A stretch of 5,918 nt of DNA from Lachnospiraceae bacterium UBA7598 (GCA_002474415.1 DLQV01000031.1:1-5918); one strand, 5' to 3'; shown: positions 1 to 5,700, counted from the first letter of the stretch. Numbers and translations are program-made. The notes: generated by a model from the sequence alone, not told the origin.

Positions 1-1
1 C

Positions 2-58
2 TCTGAAGAAACTCCAAAGGCCCCAGACCACACAGTTAAACAGCAATTTGTATTGTAA
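2..58 (+). CDS. Possible 3' end of an upstream gene (partial, unidentified)
   Basis: Frame 2 is open from the window edge to a TAA at 56-58. It encodes 18 residues starting SEETPKAPDHT and ending FVL. The polar, Pro/Glu/Lys-rich composition would suit the disordered tail of a protein, but 18 codons are too few to identify a family. Frame 1 hits a stop at once, and frame 3 stays open to a TAG at 93-95. No terminator is visible between 58 and the promoter at 87. This stretch could equally be non-coding intergenic DNA, so the call is weak. Confidence 0.22.
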   Translation, partial: SEETPKAPDHTVKQQFVL

Positions 59-80
59 GAAAAACATAATTTTCTATATT

Positions 81-101
81 CCCCTATTTACATAGTAGGG
101 G
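81..101. promoter_or_regulatory. CCCCTA/TAGGGG dyad over the -35 box; candidate operator
   Basis: CCCCTA (81-86) and TAGGGG (96-101) are perfect inverted repeats separated by 9 bp. The -35 hexamer TTTACA (87-92) lies wholly inside the gap, so a bound dimer would block RNA polymerase. Rrf2 proteins bind dyads as dimers and IscR-type members commonly control their own promoter, so the product of the next gene is the natural candidate ligand. The half-sites do not obviously match the E. coli IscR type 1 or type 2 motifs as I recall them, so the identity of the binding protein is inference. Confidence 0.5.
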
Positions 102-115
102 AGTGGGTTTATAAT
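87..115 (+). promoter_or_regulatory. Sigma-A-type promoter of the rrf2-suf operon
   Basis: TTTACA (87-92) and a perfect TATAAT (110-115) are separated by exactly 17 bp (93-109). Transcription should start near 121-123, giving a leader of roughly 58 nt before the ATG at 180. No comparable promoter is seen in the 606-672 gap before sufC, so this promoter probably drives the regulator and all the suf genes together. Confidence 0.8.
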
Positions 116-128
116 CACACCGTAGAAC

Positions 129-160
129 TCACGAAATACAGACCGTACCGTATTTCATGA
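129..160 (+). repeat. Imperfect 11-bp inverted repeat / leader hairpin
   Basis: TCACGAAATAC (129-139) pairs with GTATTTCATGA (150-160) with a single C/A mismatch (132/157), leaving a 10-nt loop (140-149). Arm centres are 21 bp apart, about two helical turns. It starts about 7 nt after the predicted transcription start and ends 3 nt before the ribosome binding site GAGGTGG (164-170). It could be a second operator for a dimeric regulator, or an RNA hairpin affecting stability or translation of the first gene. There is no T tract, so it is not an intrinsic terminator. Confidence 0.55.
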
Positions 161-179
161 AACGAGGTGGTAAAACGAT

Positions 180-605
180 ATGATGATATCCGCAAAAAGC
201 AGATATGCACTGCGTGTGATGGTTGATCTGGCGCAGCACAATTCCGGCGAATTTATCCCGGTCAAAGAAATTGCCACGAGGCAGGGCATTTCCCTGAAAT
301 ATCTTGAAAGTATTATGACCATACTGACAAAAGGGAAGATGCTTGAGAGTGCCAGTGGAAAGGGTGGCGGTTACCGTCTGATCAAACAACCGTCTGAATA
401 TAAAGTAATTGATATCCTTCAACTGATTGAAGGAAATTTAGCTCCGGTCGCGTGCCTGTGCGAAGGTGGGAAAAAGTGTGAGAGTACTGCAGAGTGTACC
501 ACACTTCCATTCTGGCAGGGACTGGAAGATGTGATCAATGATTACCTTGAGAAGCATACCCTAGAGGATATGATTTCACAGAAGACACATTCCTGTGAAA
601 GTTAA
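180..605 (+). CDS. Rrf2-family transcriptional regulator, IscR-like (probable Fe-S sensor of the suf operon)
   Basis: The product has 141 residues, the usual size for Rrf2/IscR. The N-terminal winged helix-turn-helix begins MMISAKSRYALR, continues through the recognition-helix segment GISLKYLESIM (36-46, with the conserved E43) and ends with the wing motif GKGGGYRL (60-67). A dimerisation helix follows, then a cysteine cluster: C92, C94, C100 and C106. The C94-x5-C100-x5-C106 spacing matches the three cluster-binding cysteines of E. coli IscR (92, 98, 104). The IscR histidine three residues after the last cysteine is replaced by L109; C92 or another residue might supply the fourth ligand. GAGGTGG (164-170) lies 9 nt before the ATG at 180, and the family N terminus aligns with that start rather than the ATG at 183. 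As first gene of a suf operon, it is probably a cluster-responsive autorepressor. CymR, the cysteine-metabolism Rrf2 regulator, is the alternative, but to my knowledge it lacks this cysteine cluster. Confidence 0.88.
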   Translation: MMISAKSRYALRVMVDLAQHNSGEFIPVKEIATRQGISLKYLESIMTILTKGKMLESASGKGGGYRLIKQPSEYKVIDILQLIEGNLAPVACLCEGGKKCESTAECTTLPFWQGLEDVINDYLEKHTLEDMISQKTHSCES

Positions 606-672
606 ACAACATGTTTTATAAAGTAAAGATATGGATCAAAGAACAAAACTTATCAATATGGAGGAAATATAA

Positions 673-1419
673 ATGTCTGAACAAAACTTATTAGAGATCA
701 AAGATCTGCACGTAAACGTTGAAGATAAAGAAATTCTGCACGGTGTCAACCTGGAAGTAGGAAAAAATCAGGTTCACGTCCTGATGGGACCGAACGGAAC
801 CGGAAAATCCACCCTTGGCTATGCCATCACCGGACATCCGAAATACACCATCACATCCGGACACATTTTCTTCGATGGAGAGGACATCACAGAGATGCCG
901 GTCAATGAGCGTGCCAAAAAAGGAATCTTTCTTTCCTTCCAGAATCCACTGGAAGTACCGGGCGTTACGTTAAGCGCATTTATCCGTAATGCATTGGAGC
1001 AGAAGACCGGCAAGCGTGTCCGTTTGTGGGATTTCAAGAAAAAACTGACCGAGACCATGAAACTTCTTTCCATGGACGAGTCCTATGCAGAGCGTGATTT
1101 AAATGTCGGCTTCTCCGGTGGTGAGAAGAAAAAAGCAGAGATTCTGCAGATGCTTATGTTAGAGCCAAAGCTTGCAATTCTTGACGAGACAGATTCTGGA
1201 CTGGATGTGGATGCCGTCCGTACCGTATCCAAAGGAATCCAGCTTTACAAAGAAAAATGCAAAGGAAGCCTTCTGATTATCACCCACAGCACACGAATCT
1301 TAGAGTCCCTGCATGTGGATGTCACCCACGTTATGGATGAAGGAAAAGTCGTAAAGAACGGAGATGCTTCCTTAGTAGATGAGATCAATGAAAACGGTTT
1401 TGAGGAATTTGAACAGTAA
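673..1419 (+). CDS. sufC: SufC, ABC-type ATPase of the Fe-S cluster assembly complex
   Basis: The product has 248 residues, standard for SufC. It is a soluble cytoplasmic ABC ATPase that binds SufB and SufD and whose ATP-driven dimerisation remodels the scaffold for cluster assembly. The visible motifs are Walker A GPNGTGKST (39-47), Q-loop Q90 in SFQNPLEVPG, signature FSGGEKKK (147-154), Walker B with D-loop LAILDETDSGLD (167-178, catalytic E172) and switch H205 in ITHSTRIL. The SGGEKKK signature and the DSGLD D-loop are typical of SufC rather than of transporter ATPases, and there is no membrane partner nearby. GGAGG (660-664) lies 8 nt before the ATG. The 67-nt gap after the regulator contains no terminator, which supports co-transcription. 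No key residue is missing. Confidence 0.97.
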   Translation: MSEQNLLEIKDLHVNVEDKEILHGVNLEVGKNQVHVLMGPNGTGKSTLGYAITGHPKYTITSGHIFFDGEDITEMPVNERAKKGIFLSFQNPLEVPGVTLSAFIRNALEQKTGKRVRLWDFKKKLTETMKLLSMDESYAERDLNVGFSGGEKKKAEILQMLMLEPKLAILDETDSGLDVDAVRTVSKGIQLYKEKCKGSLLIITHSTRILESLHVDVTHVMDEGKVVKNGDASLVDEINENGFEEFEQ

Positions 1420-1420
1420 G

Positions 1421-1427
1421 AAAGGTG
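1421..1427 (+). promoter_or_regulatory. Modest ribosome binding site that sets the sufB start
   Basis: AAAGGTG lies 8 nt before the ATG at 1436, within the 16-nt gap after the sufC stop. The frame stays open upstream to an ATG at 1379 inside sufC, but no good ribosome binding site was seen for that start, and the first 19 residues it would add do not look like SufB. This site is weaker than the AGGAGG before sufD, so sufB may rely partly on ribosomes terminating on sufC. Confidence 0.6.
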
Positions 1428-1435
1428 CGTGCGAA

Positions 1436-2842
1436 ATGAGAGAAAAGAGTCAGGTAGAAGATATCGACCGCAGCATCTATGATATCCGCGATGAGGAAAA
1501 AGATGCATACAGAATGAAAGAAGGTCTGACCCCACAGATCGTGGAGCAGCTTTCCAAAGAAAAGGACGATCCGGCATGGATGCAGCAGTTCCGCCTGGAG
1601 TCCTTACAGATTTACAATGAGATGCCGATTCCGGACTGGGGCCCATCGATTGAGGGACTGGACATGGATCACATTGCAACCTATGTTCGTCCACATTCCA
1701 AAATGCAGGCATCCTGGAAGGATGTGCCGGAAGACATCAAAGAGACGTTTGAGCGTCTGGGAATCCCGCAGGCCGAGCGGAAATCCTTAGCCGGTGTCGG
1801 CGCCCAGTACGATTCTGAGCTGGTATACCACAATGTCAAAGACGAGGTTGCCGCACAGGGCGTTGTCTACACCGATATGGAGAGTGCTTTAAAAGGAGAA
1901 TATGCGGACATGGTACACAAGTATTTTATGAAACTTGTCACCCCGCATGATCATAAATTTGCGGCACTGCACGGAGCTGTATGGTCCGGCGGTTCGTTCG
2001 TCTATGTGCCAAAGGGCGTGCACGTATCCATTCCGCTGCAGTCTTATTTCCGGTTGAATGCCAAAGGAGCAGGTCAGTTTGAACATACACTGATCATCGT
2101 GGACGAGGGCGCAAGTCTTCATTTCATCGAGGGATGTTCTGCCCCGAAATATAACGTAGCAAACCTGCATGCGGGCTGTGTGGAGCTGTATGTCAAGAAA
2201 AATGCAAAGCTTCGTTATTCCACGATTGAGAACTGGTCAAAGAATATGTACAACCTGAATACCAAGCGTGCCTCTGTTGAGGAAGGCGGAACGATTGAGT
2301 GGGTTTCCGGATCGTTCGGTTCCCATGTGGGCTGCCTGTATCCGATGAGCGTTTTAAAGGGTGAGGGTGCCAAAATGGAATTTACCGGTGTCACATTCGC
2401 TGGACACGGACAGAATCTGGATACCGGTGCCAAAGTCGTACACGCAGCACCGAACACCAGCTCCTATATGAATACCCGTTCCATTAGCAAGGACGGCGGA
2501 ATCAGTACCTTCCGAAGCAGCGTTGTTGTGGCAAAGGATGCGAAAGGATCAAAATCGGCAGTATCCTGTCAGTCCCTGATGCTGGATTCGGAGTCCCGTT
2601 CCGATACCATTCCGGCCATGGACATCCGTACCAAAGACGCAGCCGTTGGACATGAGGCAAAGATCGGAAGCATCAGTGACGATGCGGTCTTTTACCTGAT
2701 GTCACGAGGCATGACGGAAGAAGATGCCCGTGCACTTTTAGTCAGCGGATTCGCAGACAACGTATCCAAGGAACTTCCGGTCGAGTATGCGGTTGAGATG
2801 AACAACCTGATTCGTCTGGAGATGAAGGGAAGCATAGGTTAG
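1436..2842 (+). CDS. sufB: SufB, scaffold subunit of the SufBCD Fe-S assembly complex
   Basis: From the ATG at 1436 the product has 468 residues, the usual SufB length. SufB is the cytoplasmic scaffold on which sulfur and iron meet; it binds SufC and forms a heterodimer with SufD. The N-terminal helical part (about 1-130) includes YNEMPIPDWGP. The beta-helix core contains LHGAVWSGGSFVYVPKGV, IEGCSAP with C234, and STIENWSKNMYNLNTKR. The C-terminal region carries SAVSCQSLML with C378, which by alignment from memory corresponds to the essential E. coli C405, and GHEAKIG with H406-E407, corresponding to the H433-E434 pair. DDAVFYLMSRGMTEEDAR is the conserved SufC-contact region. The 1379 start is rejected because it lies inside sufC. 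The stop overlaps the sufD ribosome binding site, implying tight coupling. Confidence 0.97.
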   Translation: MREKSQVEDIDRSIYDIRDEEKDAYRMKEGLTPQIVEQLSKEKDDPAWMQQFRLESLQIYNEMPIPDWGPSIEGLDMDHIATYVRPHSKMQASWKDVPEDIKETFERLGIPQAERKSLAGVGAQYDSELVYHNVKDEVAAQGVVYTDMESALKGEYADMVHKYFMKLVTPHDHKFAALHGAVWSGGSFVYVPKGVHVSIPLQSYFRLNAKGAGQFEHTLIIVDEGASLHFIEGCSAPKYNVANLHAGCVELYVKKNAKLRYSTIENWSKNMYNLNTKRASVEEGGTIEWVSGSFGSHVGCLYPMSVLKGEGAKMEFTGVTFAGHGQNLDTGAKVVHAAPNTSSYMNTRSISKDGGISTFRSSVVVAKDAKGSKSAVSCQSLMLDSESRSDTIPAMDIRTKDAAVGHEAKIGSISDDAVFYLMSRGMTEEDARALLVSGFADNVSKELPVEYAVEMNNLIRLEMKGSIG

Positions 2843-2852
2843 GAGGAGAACA

Positions 2853-3749
2853 ATGACAGAAATGACAATCAATAAACTTCCATCGAAGACCTGGTATTGG
2901 TTAAATGTCAACGAGACCAAGCTTCCATGGGACAAAGAACATACAACAGAACTTCTGGAGGAAACCGTGACAGAAGATGCACGCTTTTCTATTACCGGAG
3001 AGGGAGCATACAGCAGCAAAAAGATCCATATCACAGCACCGGCAGGTAAGCAGGTGACGGTGTTTATGGATTATCAGACAGATGAAAAACTTGCTGTAAG
3101 GACAAGCCTTTCGGTAGAAGAAAATGCACTGGTTCGTCTGGTGCAGCTGCAGCACACCGCAGAAAATTCCCTTGTGTACAATCAGATTGAGGGAGAATGT
3201 GCAAAAAATGCCCGCGTGGAGCTCGTACAGATTTATCTCGGAAAAGGAGATATCTATTCCGATACGACCATCAACTTAAACGGTGATGCAAGCAGCTTCA
3301 AGAGTGATATCGGCTATATCGGGCAGCACACACATGTCATTGATATGAACGAGGTGGTCAACCATTTTGGAAAGCATACCGAGAGTGAGATCAACGTGGG
3401 CGGAGCTCTGCGCGACGGTGCAAAGAAGATCTTCCGTGGAACGATTGATTTTAAGACCGGTTCTTCCGATTCTGTCGGAAACGAGCTGGAAAATGTGCTG
3501 ATGCTCGGCGATGACGTGGAGAATAAAACCGTTCCCGTAATCTTATGCTCCGAGGAAAATGTCGTTGGTAATCACGGTGCAACGATCGGGGAACTCGATG
3601 AGGATACGATGTTTTATTTTGCAAGCCGCGGCATCGACAAAGAGCACGCAGAAAATATTATGGCAAGAGCCAGCATTGATCGTCTGAAAGGAATCATAAA
3701 GGACGAGAGCTTTGCAAAAATGATTGATGAAGAGCTTGGGGAGGTGTAA
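2853..3749 (+). CDS. sufD: SufD, scaffold partner of SufB (short form)
   Basis: The product has 298 residues. It belongs to the SufB/SufD family: the C-terminal motif GNHGATIGELDEDTMFYFASRGID contains H241, which matches the functionally important H360 of E. coli SufD, and parallels GHEAKIG...FYLMSRGM in the SufB encoded just upstream. C232 lies nine residues earlier. The middle is the expected repetitive beta-helix. It is about 125-140 residues shorter than E. coli or Bacillus SufD. The missing part is the N-terminal helical domain; only a short MTINKLPSKTWYWLNVN-type leader remains. The reading frame is intact, so this is a compact form rather than a truncation by mutation. AGGAGG (2841-2846) overlaps the sufB stop and lies 6 nt before the ATG at 2853; a second ATG at 2862 is too far for it. 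SufD likely stabilises SufB-SufC and assists iron delivery, by family knowledge. Confidence 0.92.
   Translation: MTEMTINKLPSKTWYWLNVNETKLPWDKEHTTELLEETVTEDARFSITGEGAYSSKKIHITAPAGKQVTVFMDYQTDEKLAVRTSLSVEENALVRLVQLQHTAENSLVYNQIEGECAKNARVELVQIYLGKGDIYSDTTINLNGDASSFKSDIGYIGQHTHVIDMNEVVNHFGKHTESEINVGGALRDGAKKIFRGTIDFKTGSSDSVGNELENVLMLGDDVENKTVPVILCSEENVVGNHGATIGELDEDTMFYFASRGIDKEHAENIMARASIDRLKGIIKDESFAKMIDEELGEV
3738..3744 (+). promoter_or_regulatory. Ribosome binding site that sets the sufS start
   Basis: GGGGAGG lies 6 nt before the ATG at 3751 and inside the last codons of sufD. The sufS frame is open from an ATG at 3724, but that start would add nine residues encoded within sufD and has no ribosome binding site. 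The 3751 start gives the family N terminus MTDYRKDFPLL. Confidence 0.75.
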
Positions 3750-3750
3750 C

Positions 3751-4986
3751 ATGACCGATTATCGCAAGGACTTTCCGCTGTTGTCGGAAATCGGAAACCA
3801 TGCGGCCGATGGAAAAGAATGGATTTATATCGATAATGCGGCGACTTCCCAGCGCCCACAGTGTGTTATCGATGCAGAACGCGATTTTTACCTGAAGCAC
3901 AATGCAAATCCGCTGCGTGGAAATTATCCGCTGAGTGTGGAAGCAACCGAACTGTATGAAGATGCCAGAAAAGGCGTGCGAGATTTTATCGGTGCCAAAT
4001 CTGCGCGGGAAATCATCTTTACCAGAAACACAACAGAGAGTATGAATCTTGTGGCATACAGCTATGGATTAAATAACGTGAATGCCGGGGATGAAATTCT
4101 TGTCTCTATCATGGAGCATCACAGCAATCTTCTTCCGTGGCAGATGGTTGCGCGCCAGACAGGTGCAATACTCCGGTTTATCGAATGCCGTCCGGACGGA
4201 TCGGTGGATTTAGATCAGGTAAAGGAACAGATCACGGAAAAGACGAAAATTGTGGCAATCACACAGGTTTCTAACGTGCTCGGACGGGTGAACCCGGTCA
4301 AAGAGATCGCAGCCATGGCACACGAAAAAAATGCCGTTATTGTGGTGGACGGGGCACAGAGTACCCCGCATATGCCGGTCAATGTACAGGATCTGGATGC
4401 AGACTTCTTTGCATTTTCCGGACATAAGATTTTCGGACCGATGGGAATTGGTGTTTTATATGGAAAGAAAAAACTGTTAAAGAAGATGCCGCCGTTCCTT
4501 TCCGGTGGAGAGATGATCGATTCCGTTACCCGCGAGAGCGCAAAATACGCAGAACTTCCGCATAAGTTTGAGGCGGGAACGGTAAACGCTGCAGGTGCCA
4601 CAGCACTGCATGCTGCCATAAAATATGCACAGTCTGTCGGGTTTGACGTGATGCAGGAGCGAGAACTTGCCGTGACAAAGCGTGCGTTTGACGGATTAAA
4701 AGAACTTCCGCATGTGCATGTACTTGGGTCCGACCGGGCAGAAGAACACACCGGAATTCTTACATTTACGATCGATGATGTGCATCCGCACGATGTGAGC
4801 GAAATTTTAATCGCCGATGGAATCTGTGTGCGTGCCGGACATCACTGTGCGCAGCCGCTGCTTAATTATCTGGGCATCAGTTCCGCCACCAGAGCAAGCT
4901 TTATGTTTTACAATACCGAGGAAGAAGCCGATAAATTTGTGGCAAGCATCGCAAGTATAAGGGAGCGAATGGGATATGGAAAGTAG
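3751..4986 (+). CDS. sufS: SufS, PLP-dependent cysteine desulfurase (group II)
   Basis: The product has 411 residues, close to the 406 of E. coli and Bacillus SufS. It converts L-cysteine to L-alanine and leaves a persulfide on its active-site cysteine. Visible residues are H123 (MEHHSNLLPWQ), which stacks on PLP; D200 in VVDGAQS; the Schiff-base lysine K226 in FSGHKIFGP; and the persulfide cysteine C366 in RAGHHCAQPLL. The short loop around this cysteine is that of the group II (SufS/CsdA) desulfurases rather than IscS/NifS. The N-terminal YIDNAATSQRP and the RNTTESMNLVA segment are also family-typical. The gene follows sufD by 1 nt and overlaps sufU by 11 nt, fitting a SufS-SufU pair in which SufU takes the persulfide. 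All catalytic residues are present. Confidence 0.97.
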   Translation: MTDYRKDFPLLSEIGNHAADGKEWIYIDNAATSQRPQCVIDAERDFYLKHNANPLRGNYPLSVEATELYEDARKGVRDFIGAKSAREIIFTRNTTESMNLVAYSYGLNNVNAGDEILVSIMEHHSNLLPWQMVARQTGAILRFIECRPDGSVDLDQVKEQITEKTKIVAITQVSNVLGRVNPVKEIAAMAHEKNAVIVVDGAQSTPHMPVNVQDLDADFFAFSGHKIFGPMGIGVLYGKKKLLKKMPPFLSGGEMIDSVTRESAKYAELPHKFEAGTVNAAGATALHAAIKYAQSVGFDVMQERELAVTKRAFDGLKELPHVHVLGSDRAEEHTGILTFTIDDVHPHDVSEILIADGICVRAGHHCAQPLLNYLGISSATRASFMFYNTEEEADKFVASIASIRERMGYGK

Positions 4987-5434
4987 AAGTTTTTATAATG
5001 AAATCTTAACCGAGCACAACGTGCGTCCGGAGTTTAAACATGATCTGCCGGATGCGGATATTGTGCTTGAGGGTGTCAATCCGAGCTGCGGGGATGATAT
5101 TTTCCTGAAATTAAAGACGGATGGCGACACAATCGTTGACGGTGCATTTGTCGGAGACGGATGTGCGATTTCCCAGGCTTCCGCAGATATCATGCTTGGC
5201 ATGATCGTCGGAAAGAAAAAAGAAGAAGCCCTGCAGATGGGGAAAATCTTTATGAAAATGATCAAAGGCGATGCCAGCGAGGAGGAGATTGATTCTCTTG
5301 AGGAGGCATCGGCACTCCGTGATATCGCCCATATGCCGGCGCGTGTGAAGTGTGCAGTCCTTGGCTGGAGAACCTTAAAAGAGGCTTTACTTGGCGAGGA
5401 TGCGGACGATGATGACGATGAGGATGACGAGTAA
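4976..5434 (+). CDS. sufU: SufU, zinc-dependent sulfur-transfer protein, with acidic C-terminal tail
   Basis: The product has 152 residues. SufU is an IscU-fold protein of Gram-positive bacteria that binds zinc and accepts persulfide sulfur from SufS for the SufBCD scaffold. The zinc ligands known from Bacillus SufU (C41, D43, C66, C128) appear here as C38 and D40 (NPSCGDD), C63 (GDGCAIS) and C126 (RVKCAVLGW). The insertion between the second and third cysteines (GDASEEEIDSLEEASALRD, 98-116) separates SufU from classic IscU, which also lacks this ligand context. Residues 141-152 form an unusual tail with 11 Asp/Glu in 12 positions. The ATG at 4976 lies inside the end of sufS (11-nt overlap). 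Upstream AAGGGAG (4959-4965) is 10 nt from the start, so translation is probably coupled to sufS. Confidence 0.95.
   Translation: MESRSFYNEILTEHNVRPEFKHDLPDADIVLEGVNPSCGDDIFLKLKTDGDTIVDGAFVGDGCAISQASADIMLGMIVGKKKEEALQMGKIFMKMIKGDASEEEIDSLEEASALRDIAHMPARVKCAVLGWRTLKEALLGEDADDDDDEDDE
5396..5431 (+). repeat. Acidic low-complexity coding tail of sufU
   Basis: Twelve codons encode E-D-A followed by D/E only: 11 of 12 residues are acidic and the DNA is a near-repeat of GAY/GAR triplets. Such a repeat can change length by replication slippage. It lies after the last conserved SufU segment (GWRTLKEALLG) and so is outside the fold. It could serve solubility, metal interaction or docking; none of these is shown by the sequence. 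Confidence 0.7.
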
Positions 5435-5498
5435 TTAAGTTTGGCGGAGTTTCATATCATTGGAATAGACAAAATTGAAAACATGTAGATAAAAATTG

Positions 5499-5563
5499 CA
5501 TGGTATACCTTATGATTTGTAAATCTCGGTGAACAAAAATAGGGAATGCCATGTATTTTTTTT
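5499..5563 (+). terminator. Intrinsic terminator of the suf operon
   Basis: The arms at 5499-5513 (CATGGTATACCTTAT) and 5539-5553 (ATAGGGAATGCCATG) pair over 15 positions with one A/A mismatch (5507/5545) and two T-G wobbles. A 25-nt loop separates them and contains its own small palindrome GATTTGTAAATC (5514-5525). Eight T residues follow at 5556-5563. It lies 64 nt after the sufU stop and ahead of the cysK promoter, so it should end suf transcripts. The stem is fairly AT-rich and the loop large, so some read-through is possible. Confidence 0.75.
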
Positions 5564-5577
5564 AAGTATACAAGTAT

Positions 5578-5610
5578 TTCTGGAAAAAATAGTTGACAGC
5601 GTTCTGGAAA
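5578..5610. repeat. Two TTCTGGAAA direct repeats around the cysK -35 box
   Basis: TTCTGGAAA occurs at 5578-5586 and again at 5602-5610, 24 bp apart start to start. Each copy contains the symmetric core TTC-N2-GAA; the upstream copy extends to TTTC-N2-GAAA. One copy lies just upstream of the -35 box and the other in the -35/-10 spacer, so a protein bound to both would embrace TTGACA. They are candidate operator sites for a regulator of cysteine synthesis; the protein is unknown. Confidence 0.45.
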
Positions 5611-5621
5611 GGGTGTATATT
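5593..5621 (+). promoter_or_regulatory. Sigma-A-type promoter of cysK
   Basis: A perfect TTGACA (5593-5598) and TATATT (5616-5621) are separated by 17 bp (5599-5615). The predicted transcription start near 5628 gives a leader of about 73 nt. That is too short for a T-box or SAM riboswitch, the leader types often found on cysteine genes in Firmicutes. Control is therefore more likely at the promoter. Confidence 0.8.
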
Positions 5622-5633
5622 CATAACAACAGA

Positions 5634-5669
5634 TAATTCCTACTAAAGAAGTATGAAAATAAGGAATTA
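5634..5669 (+). repeat. TAATTCCT/AGGAATTA inverted repeat in the cysK leader
   Basis: TAATTCCT (5634-5641) and AGGAATTA (5662-5669) are perfect 8-bp inverted repeats with a 20-nt gap. Within the gap TACT/AGTA (5641-5644, 5650-5653) could pair in an alternative structure. The element starts a few bases after the predicted transcription start, a classic roadblock position for a repressor, and could also fold as a leader hairpin. AT-rich dyads with GGAAT half-sites recall, from memory, targets of the Rrf2 protein CymR; I could not check the match. Confidence 0.45.
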
Positions 5670-5700
5670 AATCAGAGAGAGTAAATTGGAGGATAATAAA

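Noticed and set aside
1..68. Open - strand frame from an ATG at 66-68 running off the left edge
   Set aside because: It is only about 22 codons within the window, has no ribosome binding site upstream, and gives a composition of hydrophobic and aromatic residues typical of chance AT-rich DNA.
608..615. AACATGTT palindrome between the regulator and sufC
   Set aside because: An 8-bp palindrome is expected by chance at this scale. It has no neighbouring half-sites, T tract or promoter.
1379..1435. Upstream extension of sufB starting inside sufC
   Set aside because: It would add 19 residues encoded within sufC. No good ribosome binding site was seen, and the 1436 start yields a normal SufB length and N terminus.
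1245..1712. 155-codon open frame on the - strand across the sufC-sufB junction
   Set aside because: It is antisense to two well-supported genes, and its product (many Cys, Pro and Ser) resembles no family I know.
4215..4751. 178-codon open frame on the - strand inside sufS
   Set aside because: It lies wholly antisense to a clear SufS coding region, has no recognisable domain, and is rich in Ser, Cys and Pro as expected of a shadow frame.
5564..5580. AAGTATAC/AAGTATTTC direct repeat and a GTATTTC shared with the rrf2 leader (150-156)
   Set aside because: The shared stretches are 6-7 bp in AT-rich DNA and the arrangement differs between the two places, so chance is a sufficient explanation.
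5628..5700. Riboswitch or T-box leader before cysK
   Set aside because: The leader is only about 73 nt and shows neither a T-box sequence nor a terminator/antiterminator pair.
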